A DNA stretch of 64,000 nt from Cystobasidium ongulense (taxonomy: Eukaryota; Basidiomycota; Cystobasidiomycetes; Cystobasidiales; Cystobasidiaceae): assembly GCA_022835595.1 (NCBI GenBank), contig BQUP01000010.1, forward strand, positions 202,236 through 266,235, in the 5' to 3' direction. The translations under genes were made by a program, and so were the position numbers. The notes beneath the pieces are model-generated. The model searched no databases. It saw only the letters and a list, made by a program, of their open reading frames with translations, and was not told where the DNA came from. Below, piece after piece: positions 12,160-22,411 of this stretch. Position 1 is the first letter of the stretch, and each line of letters starts with the position of its first letter.

Positions 12160-14289
12160 TCATGACTTGCTTGAAGCATGCCTCGAGGCATTGCGAAGCC
12201 TTTCGCCGTAGCGATATACGAGATACGGAGCCGGTACCCCGATGAAAAAAGATATGCCCGCTAGCAAAGTACTGCCTCCGCCCAAGCCAAGTGTATCGAA
12301 CTGGTGAAAATCATCGTGTCAGTTCAAATCAAACCAGGAGCGATTACCGTAAGCTGGATTTGTAGGACATACCAGCTGATGTCCAAACAATGGAAATGCG
12401 AAACCGCATATTGACCGTAAACATGTTCTGATGGCGCGAATTTAAGATGTTAGCGCTAATTCTACGGCAGAGCAAATGAAGTTAAAGCTTACACAGCTGC
12501 CAATGCACTCGCTGCATGTAGCGTGAAGGCATCGATAATATATATTTGGGAAGGCGCGAAGAAGCCTATCATGCCGCCGCCTATCAAGACGAGCCCTATG
12601 CAAGGAGCGAGCCAGAATTGATGATATTGTGCAGTCCATCCGTATATCAGGTAGCCTACTGCTAGCACGATACCAGTGGGAAATATAAGAATCCTAATAT
12701 AGGTAGGGACATTATTAGCTTATATCTGAGGAGGAAGAAGACGATGATAGATAACTTACAATCGGTATTCCGGTTTTCCTTCACCTCCCTTCTTCGTTGT
12801 CATGTATTTATAGACTTTATCCATTGAGTAGCCATTAATCTGAGAGACGGTAGTAATGCCAAGGCCTAATGCGATATATCCCAATCCCGCTTTGGCGATA
12901 TCCCATCCGTATATTTCTGTAAAAGTTGATGAGACGGTAAGAAGGACGAGGTATATTTGGCCATAAATGATCATTTGGATCAGTGCGAAAACTTGAATAA
13001 TAGGTTCATGTCCGAATAAGTAAAAAGGTCTAAATAAACCTTTACGCATAATTGTTTTCCATTCATGGTCACCATGGTCGTAAACTGTCCAAATTTCCTT
13101 CTCTGGACTTCGCTTTCGAATCGCATCTGCTTTGCGCTTTAATAGAATTGGAGCGTAGGTCTCTTGCAGTGCATATGCGCCAAGTGTTTGCACGCATACC
13201 ATGAAGATTGACGAAGACCAGAAAATCCATTCCCAGCGACTATACTGCGCTACGAAAGACCCTAGCAATGGACCGACTGATGGTGCCAGCAAAGGACATA
13301 GTGAGTCTGAAGGATATGAACGATGTCAGCAGCTGGTTTGCTCGGAATTATTTAATGAGGATAAGGAGAACACACATATCGCAACAGCTTGACCACGCTC
13401 TTCGGCTCGCCACACATCTCCAATCACTCCACCACCTATTGAAAGAGGCGCTGATCCACCCAGTCCAGCGAGGAATCGGAAGATGATGAAAGCTTCTTTA
13501 TTAGGAGCCCATGCGGTAACCAAGTTGAAGAGAATGAGCCAGGCATTTGCTAATTGAAGGACCCGAACACGACCGAATATCTCGCTTAGCGGTCCTAGGA
13601 AGAGGGGACCGAGGGCGTATGCCAGAACTGAATATGCGAAGGAGTTAGATCATCGTCAACAAATGGAGGGAGAAGGGAAAAGTCCGGCATTTGGAGCGTG
13701 TCATCGGCAATGAGGCCGGTCGATGGCAAATATAACTCACGGAAGATGGAAGTGCAGAGAGTGAGCACTACTTGGCTCTCGATATTGAAGTCGGCTTTAA
13801 TCTGACCAGACGAGGGGGACATGTACGTAGATGTAAAAGGCGACTGTTGATGCCGATAACGAAGTGTGGAGTAAGCTCAGTGATAAAGAAAGCATGCGCA
13901 CGCCCCATGCAGCTGCATCGGTGACTTTTGCAACACCAAAGTTGCCGAAGACGTAAAGTGAAAAGCCTGTCCACTTACAGTGAAGGTGAAGAGGGATACG
14001 ACGGTAGTGATTGCCCATTTGTGTCTGACGACGGAGAAATACAAGTCAGCTTGATGCTTCGCATACGCGACACTTCAGCCCATCCTCTCGCCTACCGAAG
14101 GCTCCAGTTTTTTGGATCGGAAGGGTCATCCTTGCCATCAAAGTCGATAACGATGGCGGTAGTATGGGACGCAGCTTCCAGATCGCCTTCTTCGAGGACG
14201 AGTGTGGGCTGGCTGTGCTGGCTGCTGCTGCTGCTGCTTTGCTGGTCTTCAAGCTGTCGCGGATCGGTCTCGCGCTGATCGGCAGCCAT
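12160..14289 (-). CDS. Major facilitator transporter, DHA1 drug:H+ antiporter type
   Basis: Plasma-membrane 12-helix exporter of the DHA1 family (Flr1/Tpo/Mdr1-like); the substrate cannot be told from sequence. Exon 1 (from ATG 14287-14289) encodes a hydrophilic Ser/Gln-rich N-terminus ending DFDGKDDPSDPKNWSLR, the usual lead-in to helix 1. It is followed by KWAITTVVSLFTFT, then ALGPLFLGPLSEIFGR (motif A), IFRFLAGLGGSAPLSIGGG and GDVWRAEERGQAVAI (motif C region). After LAPSVGPLLGSFVAQYSRWE come a long central loop and a second six-helix half with GYLIYGWTAQYHQFW. The last exons read TCLRSICGFAFPLFGHQL and then FDTLGLGGGSTLLAG, ending APYLVYRYGERLRNASRHAS just before the stop at 12160-12162. 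About six introns. The gene is divergent from SNRNP27 across a 638-bp intergenic region. All helices and the PYLVYRYGERLR terminus are present, so it looks functional. Confidence 0.9.
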
Positions 14290-14927
14290 CTTGACAGGAT
14301 AGAGGCGACTACCAATAGCTCTGGCAGTGACAGCGCTCGTCGAACTTCAACAGCGATGCATTGGAGTAGAGGAGAGTGTGAAGAGCGCCGGATCCTGCTG
14401 ACTTGCACGTCAAAGCTGCGCCGTGCGGCATAAAGCAGACCATTCCCGGTTTATTTGAAGACCTGCTCGGCAACTTGGACGGTTCGGCATCGTCTTGAAT
14501 CCAATTCAGGCGCGCATGGCATGGCGCGGTGACTCACTCGCTCACTACTCGCTCACCTGCTGCACTATGTACTAGCCAGTGACACCAGCCTACTACGAGA
14601 AGCTAAGCCGCACCAGCTCAGGCGTGGGAAGGTCACTCGCTGGCTGGACCAGGATAGCCTGGGCGAAAATCACGTGAGAATATATACAAGCGACCAGCAT
14701 TCGCGAGAAGCGTCGCACTGAAAGAGCGATTCAAGCGGACAGAGCAGAGTCTACACTGTAGCATCTCATCAAGCTGTCAGAGCCTCGCTGAATCTAAGCT
14801 GATGGAAGAATAAAGCATCAACCATATCACTTCGATCACGCTGTCGCCCAGCTGCAACTTTCCACTTGCTTCTTGCGCTCTTCCAACAGAAGCAGCTAGC
14901 TACCGGCCATCAATATAAACCCGCGAA
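14290..14927. promoter_or_regulatory. Divergent promoter, transporter and SNRNP27
   Basis: Shared 638-bp upstream region. A CACGTG E-box at 14671-14676 is followed directly by TATATA at 14681-14686, about 240 bp before the SNRNP27 start. Which of the two genes these sites serve cannot be told. Confidence 0.5.
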
Positions 14928-15875
14928 ATGGCTGATAGGATACCACCACCGCGTGACAACCGCGATGACAGGCGAAGAGACCACCATGCTGGAGGCGGTG
15001 GGCCATCTTCCAGCAGCAACAGCAGGCGAGACTACGATGACCGTCGACCAGGTGGCAGTGGCAGTGGCAGGAGAGACTACGAAGAAAGAAGATCAGCAAG
15101 GGACGCGCCTCGGTCTCCGAGGGGCGCTGCTGGTCGACCTCAAGACAGAGACAGACGTCGTAGCAGGAGTAGGAGTCCGGACAGGCGAGACTCTAGAGAC
15201 CGTCCGTATGACAGGAGGCCAGCGGGGGATAGAGATCGTGATCCACGAGGTAGGCTCTTCACACGGTGTATCTGTGAACGTACAGTCTCTGAACTGATAA
15301 AGAACTGTGCAGACCGTCGTTCAAATGGAGACAACCGAGACAGACGAGACGATCGTCCGCGAGAGGACCGCAGAGACGACAGAAATGCAAGACCAGAGCA
15401 TGATAACCGCCGCGATGACCGCAGTTCGAGAGGAGATGCTCCAAGGCGTGATAAGGAAACAGGTCGTCCAACGAATGACTCGAGAAGCAATGGTGATCAA
15501 AAGGAAAGCACGACGGCTGCACCTGAAGATGAACACCAGGAAGAAGATGTCGATGAGGATGCTATGGCTGCTATGATGGGCTTTGGCGGATTTGGGACTA
15601 CAAAGGCAAGCTTGTGTTATGGCGCCCGTCAAGCAAAGCACCTTCAGACAAGCTTGCTAACTGGATTGCTCCCAAAAATAGGGCAAGCATATTGAAGGCA
15701 ATGACCAATTGGGTACAGCCAACGTAAAGCAAGAACGAGTTTTCAGACAGTACATGAACAGGTGAGTCACTTTTATGGGACATTGTCAAGTATCTGCATA
15801 TCCCCAGACTGAACTGATACTGCCGTACTCTACAGGCCGGGAGGTTTCAATCGACCTTTGGACGCGTTGAAGTAA
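14928..15875 (+). CDS. SNRNP27: U4/U6.U5 tri-snRNP-associated 27 kDa protein
   Basis: Spliceosomal protein of the tri-snRNP. The N-terminal two thirds are an RS/RD-rich domain (runs such as RDRDRRRSRSRSPDRRDSRD). The C-terminal domain is the diagnostic SNRNP27 fold: DAMAAMMGFGGFGTTK, GKHIEGNDQLGTANVKQERV, FRQYMNRPGGFNRPLDALK, stop at 15873-15875. There are three introns: a GT-AG intron starting near 15250, a GC-AG intron at 15606-15681 (AAG|GCAAGC ... TGCTAACT ... ATAG|GGCAAG) and a GT-AG intron at about 15762-15835. The GC donor is required, because only that junction gives the conserved TTKGK. The Met-rich GFxxF segment is where a mutation in the worm orthologue changes 5' splice-site choice (established knowledge). 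The start ATG at 14928 has good A-rich context (GCGAAATGG). Confidence 0.94.
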
Positions 15876-16328
15876 AGAGCCCGCTCCACGTAAAGATCTG
15901 AACTCCCACATGAGGCCATTTCAACCGTAAGCTTTTCATTTGCAGAGTAATGCTGTAGCTTGGGATGTCAGGTTTGAAACGAAGTATTGAAGCAATTATC
16001 CCAAACAGCAATGCTATGATGCGACTAATAATCATCAAATTGAGGGCGATAATGAGGTTCCTATACATAGAACTGCCCCATGCACTTGTCCACTGAGTAC
16101 ATCTGCAACATGAGAAGTATTACTATATTACGACGTACTTTTTTCTGTTTGACACAGAACGGACGGCTACACAATAGTAAACAAGATAAGTGGACTGCTC
16201 GATAGAACTAACGTCTGAAAGCTTGAATAAGTAACGAGAGATATAAGAGAAAGGGAATATTGAAAGAAACTGTGCATTGTACGGATATACTGGATCAAGA
16301 CCTCTACGCATAGTAATAGTAGTACGAA
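15876..16328. other. Convergent 3' region
   Basis: About 450 bp of AT-rich sequence between SNRNP27 and the minus-strand hypothetical gene. Only short spurious frames; presumably 3' untranslated regions. Confidence 0.4.
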
Positions 16329-17357
16329 TTAGGGGGACATCTCTGCATCTTGGACTCTCTGAATACGAGAAGAAGTTTTCAAGTTCAAGAATGACGGCTC
16401 CACTGAAATCGACGTTCTACTAGCATGTCCATACGTTCTTCGAGATCGTTTTCCGAAATATAAAGCATCGGGAGATGCAAGATCTTCGAAAACTTCTGTT
16501 TCTGATTTCCTGCTCAACTTCCTGCTATTGTCGTGCTGAGTACTCAAAGTGTCAATAGGAGTCGGGCGAGGATGAGCTACACTGAGCGACTGTTGGAATG
16601 CTTTCGAAATGGGAGAACGATCTTCCTTGATTGAAGCAAATTCCATAGCTGCCATCTGTTCTTTCGAGGAATAGCTGCGCTTTATGGCATTTGGCGAAAG
16701 TGGACCTCCGGAGTAGCGTTTAGGAGAAGACTGGACAGGCGAGAGATGTTGCGTCTGAGCCATTCCCATCTTCTGGTGGGCTAGAAGAGAAAGGAAGATG
16801 TCTCGGCAGTTGGTACAGCTGTCAGAGGCGTTGGATGACAGTGAACCATCAAGATAGGTCAGCTCGACTGATAGGCGTGACGTGACGCGACGTGACAGTG
16901 ACCGTGCCGTACGACTATAAACAATCATTACTCTCGTGTTTCGCTCCGATGACACGATAGTATCGCAACCTTCACAGACGCAAGTCGAGAGCATTGGTGA
17001 CCTGGGATCTTGAGGTGGGAATGGAGATGCTGCTTCTGATTCCGAAGGTGAAGATATATACGGCAAAGCGAAGCGCGTTGGCGTAAGGAGGAACGCAGCT
17101 CGTGTAGGTGTAGGCGAGCACAGAAGCGAGTCAGGCACAGGTGAAAGACGTAGTCTTTTTGGTGGCTGTATCTGTAGATCTCGGTGCGGACGTTGCTGTT
17201 GTTGTGCCTGCTGTTGCTGTTGCTGAGACGCTGAGAGAGGCGCAGGTGTATATGGGGCTGGCGTTGGTGCAGGACCAAAAGAAGGCGTATTTGCGAAGCA
17301 ACTCAATGGTTGAAGTGACAGTCTGAGCGCTGCTAACTTGGAGGATGAGATCATCAT
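16329..17357 (-). CDS. Uncharacterised protein with paired Cys motifs
   Basis: Single uninterrupted frame of 342 residues, unusual here where most genes are spliced. I do not recognise it. The N-terminus (start MMISSSKLAALRL, in good AACAACAATG context) leads to a Pro/Ala-rich stretch and a glutamine run (QQQQQQAQQQQ). A conserved-looking core at about residues 125-200 has CVCEGC and, about 60 residues later, CTNC. Between them lie RVMIVYSRTARSLSRRV and RLSVELTYLDGSL, so the region could be a small zinc-binding fold. The C-terminal third is Ser-rich with many S/T-P sites, suggesting phosphorylation, and basic clusters (GKRSRRTYGHASR). Function unknown. Confidence 0.7.
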   Translation of the reverse strand: MMISSSKLAALRLSLQPLSCFANTPSFGPAPTPAPYTPAPLSASQQQQQQAQQQQRPHRDLQIQPPKRLRLSPVPDSLLCSPTPTRAAFLLTPTRFALPYISSPSESEAASPFPPQDPRSPMLSTCVCEGCDTIVSSERNTRVMIVYSRTARSLSRRVTSRLSVELTYLDGSLSSNASDSCTNCRDIFLSLLAHQKMGMAQTQHLSPVQSSPKRYSGGPLSPNAIKRSYSSKEQMAAMEFASIKEDRSPISKAFQQSLSVAHPRPTPIDTLSTQHDNSRKLSRKSETEVFEDLASPDALYFGKRSRRTYGHASRTSISVEPSFLNLKTSSRIQRVQDAEMSP

Positions 17358-18759
17358 TGTTGTTAAAGAGTTTCCTAGTATACGTCGTTTTACGGAAATG
17401 TACGTCCTTAACGAATGTGAAACAACAATGAAATAAACAACAAATTGTCAGGCGTTTGTCATCACAAAAGGTACTTGGTCAGGAGGAGTCACTCACTGAA
17501 GATTAGTTGCACTGGCGTTCTTTATCAACGTCACTTGACGTGGCTTGCTTTGTCAAATGTAGCTTGATAGTTGAATCACTCAGAGAGAGTGTGTGATATG
17601 ACCAAAATTGGAGATTTGCGACTGCATTGGTCAGAAAATTGACGGGTGAGTGATGCGGACCGGAGAAAGAGAAGAACAAAGCATGGCACCCTTTGGTGCA
17701 ACTTAAAGCACTACTCACTTTTTACCTAGAAGTAGAACGGTGTCAACTAGTTGGCTGGAAAGAATGGAAGTATGTGTGTGGACTTTGTGCTAAGAAGAAA
17801 GAAGAAGAGAGATGGGGTTGATGATGCGGGGATCATAAGGTAGTAAGACGTCGTACAATCGTCCTTTGTCAGTCACTAAAGGGAGTTGGCTGGTCTTTGA
17901 CGTGACATAGGATGCCCAAGCCTTTTCAATGGCGAGTTTAAAGAAAAAAGGAGCGTGCATTCCTTATAAAGAAGGTTTGCCATGATTCGATTTGAGATCT
18001 ACTCATACGAAGCAAGGGGGGTTCCGTTGGATCCCCTTACATAGATGTGGCCGGTAAGAAAGGTTCACGTTGCCGTACAATGGGAGTCAGCCAAAGCACG
18101 AAGGTAGAGGAAGCTCGGCAGAGAAGAGCAGAAGATACACATTTGAAGGACGCGGGGTTGGCCGGTTGGGTACCAGCACAGCCAAGTATGCATAGCATCC
18201 TTTGATAGCCTAGTATTTGGCTGAAACACGCTTCGGACTTCTCACGGTTGCGATGACCACCATCCCTTGATACAAAGGGCCGTCTTAGGTGAGGTGCCGT
18301 AGTGTTCTACGATGGTATCGCTACTTCTGCATGTTGGGCTCGTTTTTGGAATATTGCAGTTATTACGTTGATTGGCTTGATAGGTAGATTCGGATTTTGC
18401 CAAAGCGGAAAATGTGTTAATCCGGTAATCTACGTACTAGCGTGGGAGAAAGGTACAAGAGTACACTATAGATAGTCTTGCTAGACATCGTCAGGATTGT
18501 CAGCGGCGAAGGAGGACCTTTCAGCACATAAAGTCGGTAACAGTAAAGCCGAATGCTGATATAAGACAGAACTCGTTAAAGGATCAAGAGACCCAGCGCG
18601 TGCGATACCCTAATCCAAGGGGCAAAATTTTACCATTGCATATCAACAAAGAAGCCGGTGTAAGACCCATTGCGAACTGCTAACAGCGTGGGGGTGTGGC
18701 GAGGGAGATGCGTGACGAAAGAAACAGGTATGAAAAGAATAGAAGCCGAGTGAAAGCGT
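17358..18759. other. Long gene-free region upstream of the 342-residue protein
   Basis: About 1.4 kb between the start of the hypothetical gene and the 3' end of RPL11. It contains a purine-rich tract near 17790-17813 (AAGAAGAAAGAAGAAGAGAG) but no frame with protein-like content. Most likely the long promoter and 5' leader of the minus-strand gene at 16329-17357 plus the 3' end of RPL11. Confidence 0.4.
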
Positions 18760-19832
18760 CTACTTTCCTAATAGGACACCATCGAACTGAGGAAGAAGAA
18801 TGAGTGTCAGCAACATGACCTCGAGTATGTTCTAAAGTGCATTGTGTGCTCACTCTCTGCTTGAACCAAGCCATCGACTCTGAAGGCTTGACTTTGTGCT
18901 GGAAGCCGATTTTAGACTTGCATCTGCGTCGGCGGGCAACTCTGTATCCTGGTCGTCCCATAACAACGAAGAAGTCCATTCCGAAAATACCGATACCTGG
19001 GTCGTACTGCATGGGGGAGGACGGTTTCGAATTAGCTCTCTACTGAAAGACGAGCTTGCTAGTCAAAATGATGATAAGAACGCACCTTGATACCTAAATC
19101 AATGTGCTCGGTGATACCGAATCCGAAGTTTCCGGTTTCTGAGAAGTTGCGCTTGCGTAGCTCGTATTCCTTGACCTTAAGTCCTCGCTCGAGGCTGTTG
19201 TAGGATGGCGAGATGTCAGTGTTTGTTCTGCGACAGCTATCCAAGACCAGAACCGGCGAGCTCTACTACGACGACGCAGCACACATCTGCCCGACGAGAC
19301 AATAGTGACAAATCCTCATGTGCAGTGCCCTCGCAGTAGGCATACTCGCCCGCTCTGGTATCTCCTAAAGTGTATTTCAACGCACATTTCCTCGGCCTTG
19401 GGTCCACGGACGGTAACGTGAACAGCGATCTTCTCGTTTCTTCGGATGGAGAAAGATCGGACAGTGTATCTGGCCTTTGATGTGACTGGTGTTTGACCGG
19501 TCAACTGTTCTAGGACCTTTGCTGCTCGTGTAAGTCTGTCACCAGACTCTCCGACGGAGATGTCTGCAGGCAAGTGCGAGATAGGTCAGCATACTTGTTC
19601 TATCCAGGTGCCCTCCGTCTGTCTCGGCTGTGTCTGCTGGTGGTGCGTGTCTCTTGATGCATTGCTCCTTGCACTTGCTGCATTGCCAATTCTCCTGCCG
19701 TTGCTCTTGCAGCCTATATCCACGCACCACCACCACCACACACCACCGCGCCCGACTCTGACTTGAATGCGACTGACTGATGACAAGCTTGTCGATAGCC
19801 AGCTCCTTCATGGGGTTCTTTGACTCTGCCAT
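18760..19832 (-). CDS. RPL11: 60S ribosomal protein L11 (uL5)
   Basis: Component of the large-subunit central protuberance that contacts 5S rRNA. Exons in order: [38 protein letters not shown] through [39 protein letters not shown] through [33 protein letters not shown] through [20 protein letters not shown]; and a tiny last exon FDGVLLGK with stop at 18760-18762. The sequence is near identical to the family throughout and of normal length. The start is at 19830-19832. The first intron (about 200 nt) is the longest; I looked for box C/D motifs in it and saw none. The promoter is shared with TRM140 on the other strand. Confidence 0.97.
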
Positions 19833-20260
19833 CTTGTGTAATTGAAGAGTGATTGGTGGGGTGAATACACCGTCCTTCGCCGCTGCTCGTCGTTGATGCC
19901 CGTCGAGACTCGCCTGCAGGATTGGCTGCGTTGGCTGGGTGATCGAGTTTTCCATTGCCACCATCTGCCTGGAGGAAATTGGAAGGAAAAAGTTGGGCGA
20001 GGTTTAGGCGATCGACCTTTCTTTTTGAAGCTTTGATAGGGAAGGCGAAAGCGAAAAAGCTGCACACACACGAGAGAGAGAGAGAGAGAGTCTGGGAAAA
20101 TTCATAGAAAATACACGACACAGCTAATCGCGCTCGAACACGCGGGAAAAGCAGTCTGACGGCCGCCATACACTTTCTACGCGGTTCCGTGAAGCTGCTC
20201 CAGCCGTGCTCTGTCCTGGCATTGCCCACTCCGCCGATCACCTCGTGCAGCACTGCGAGA
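19833..20260. promoter_or_regulatory. Divergent promoter of RPL11 and TRM140
   Basis: 428 bp between the two start codons. The notable element is a (GA)n run at 20072-20090, read as (TC)n on the RPL11 strand. Pyrimidine tracts just upstream of ribosomal protein gene starts are common in fungi; a role here is inference. Confidence 0.5.
20072..20090. repeat. (GA)n microsatellite
   Basis: Uninterrupted alternating GA over 19 bases, preceded by a short ACACAC run, within the RPL11/TRM140 divergent promoter. Confidence 0.9.
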
Positions 20261-22087
20261 ATGGCAAGCACATCGGCGGCAGCAGCAGCAGCAAAGACAG
20301 AGGCAGCAGCAGCAGCAGCAGCGGCGACGGCAACGCAGTCCCTGCACCAGCTGTCGCTCGAGCATGATCCATCCACCCCGGACGTAGCTTCAGAGGACGA
20401 TGCCCCCGTAGCTTCAAGTTCCACTTCGCCGCCACCGTCAGCGAATACGACACTAGACAATTCGACCACCAGAGCACCTTTCGAGAGGACAGACGATGGT
20501 ATCATATTCGGAGCTTCCACTCGCTTAGGCGGTAGGATATTGCACCAAGGAAGAGACCCGTGGACGCATAATGCTTGGTGCGTTATCAGCTGAAAGAGCC
20601 TCTTCCAGATTGTGGCAAAATAGTAGAGAGCAGCATGTTCTAACCTTGTCTGTTCACCTCCGCAGGGACAATGTGGAATGGGATGAAGAACAGGAAGAAG
20701 CTGCTCAGAAAGCGATAGAGAGGCAGAAGCTGGCGCCGATATCTCCGGAAGAGCAGGGTGAGCTTGGGACGGCTAGGCATCGTAGAAACACGTGACCTTC
20801 AACTAACGCCATCGGATACTCGTCTAGAACGCTTGAATGCAACACCTGCCAGATATTGGGATCTATTCTATAAAAACGTGTAAGGGACATACTCCTGACC
20901 CCCTCTCTTCGTATCATACACACTAAAACCATTTCAAAACGCAGTGAAGACACCTTTTTCAAAGACCGCGCTTGGTTATGTCAAGAATTCGACGCTTTAC
21001 AGGAAGCGATACAGCCTGGAGTGAGTGTTTACCTCGCCCTTCAGACTAACTCGGAGACTTTCAAGCTGATTTCATGTTGAACAGGCTGGCCCGAAGCGCG
21101 TCTGCGAGATTGGCTGTGGCACCGGAGCCGTAAGTCTTAGGTGGATGCTGCAGAAGCAAAACCTTTATTTAAGATCTCTGATTCTAATGTGTATCTCAAA
21201 TTCGATAATTCCATAATCTAGACTGCATATCCCCTCTTAGCAGCAAGCCAGAATCCAGACCTGTTCGTACACTGCCTGGACTACTCACCTCGAGCGATCA
21301 GTCTTGTTGAAGTAGGTCGGTCATTTTCAAGTCAGCCTTGAAATTGATCATTGACTGTTTTACTTCTTGTCATCAGCGTCATCCATCATATGATCCAGCG
21401 AAAGTAGCAGCTGAAGTTTGGAGTTTGAGCGATCCTAACGGTCTAAGTCCGAAGGTGAAGCCAGGGTCAATAGATATCGCAACTCTCATCGTAAGCACCA
21501 CCCTCCTTCGATCTTTCTCCTTCTCCATTACCAGTCTCACCCCATTTATGGTTTCCCATTTCGTTCAGTTCTGCCTCTCGGCTTTACATCCAGATGAATG
21601 GAAGCAAGCTATGAAGAACATATGGACAATGCTCAAACCAGGCGGTCTTTTATGTTTCCGTGACTACGGGCGAAACGATCTTACCCAACTGCGATTCAAA
21701 GCTTCACGTTTGATGGAGTAAGCTTCCCGAGATTGTGCCTCTTTCTGCGTAAGATAGTCTGAAATACTAATAATTTTCGTATTACGCTATGAAAGGCCAA
21801 ATCTATATGCTCGAGGAGATAAGACTCGTGTTTATTTCTTCACGAAAGAAGAACTACAAGAGATGTTTTCACCAAGTACAGAATCGACTACTTCAAGCGA
21901 GGCAGGAACGGAATCCATATACAGATTCGAGACCGTGCGTCTAGGTGTGGATCGACGTCTGCTCATGAATCGGAAACGAAAACTCAAGATGTATCGGGTT
22001 TGGATGCAAGGAATCTTCAGGAAGCCATTGGACACGGACGCCCCTGAAGCGATACCCGTAACATTCACAGCAGAGACTGATAGCTAG
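20261..22087 (+). CDS. TRM140: tRNA (cytosine-32-N3) methyltransferase, Trm140/METTL2 family
   Basis: SAM-dependent enzyme making m3C at position 32 of tRNA-Thr/Ser anticodon loops. The N-terminus is low complexity (alanine runs from GCA repeats). Then come the family-specific region GIIFGASTRLGGRIL and HQGRDPWTHNAW|DNVEWDEEQE, and PARYWDLFYKN with FFKDRAWLCQEF. The methyltransferase core follows: KRVCEIGCGTGATAYPLL (SAM-binding motif I), LFVHCLDYSPRAISLV, IDIATLIFCLSALHPDEW, MLKPGGLLCFRDYGRNDLTQ and GDKTRVYFFTKEEL. The end is RVWMQGIFRKP... with stop at 22085-22087. At least six introns. I chose the ATG at 20261; the frame is open upstream only from a GTG. The yeast Abp140 actin-binding N-terminal extension is not evident. 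Confidence 0.94.
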
Positions 22088-22411
22088 CCTATTCCAAGGT
22101 CAGCTTCTTCGGTATGTGTAACGCATCAATTATTGATCGGAATCGTGTTGTTGCTACATTATAACAGCGAATATTTAGGTTGCTAGTTCAAGGGGTTTAA
22201 AAACAGGCTCAAGTAGGATCAAATAGTTGACTGGATTGCAAACGGATATGGATAATTACAACAAGGACTCTAAACTGACGAGAAATATTGTACTTCGGAT
22301 AAACTATCTAAAACCTATCTCACTCATGCTATAGCAACAGCAGATTTCGCTTTTCGGGAAAATCTTTTTCATACATCTTTGACTCTTATCTACAGGCCAC
22401 TTGCTTGAAGT
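22088..22411. other. Convergent 3' region
   Basis: 324 bp, AT-rich, between TRM140 and the RA-PH gene. Nothing beyond presumed 3' untranslated sequence. Confidence 0.4.

Noticed and set aside
19574-19776. Intronic snoRNA in the long first intron of RPL11
   Set aside because: No box C (RTGATGA) and box D pair found on the sense strand.
20189-20260. N-terminal extension of TRM140 as a mitochondrial signal
   Set aside because: The extension starts at GTG, not ATG, and has few basic residues; the ATG at 20261 is preferred.
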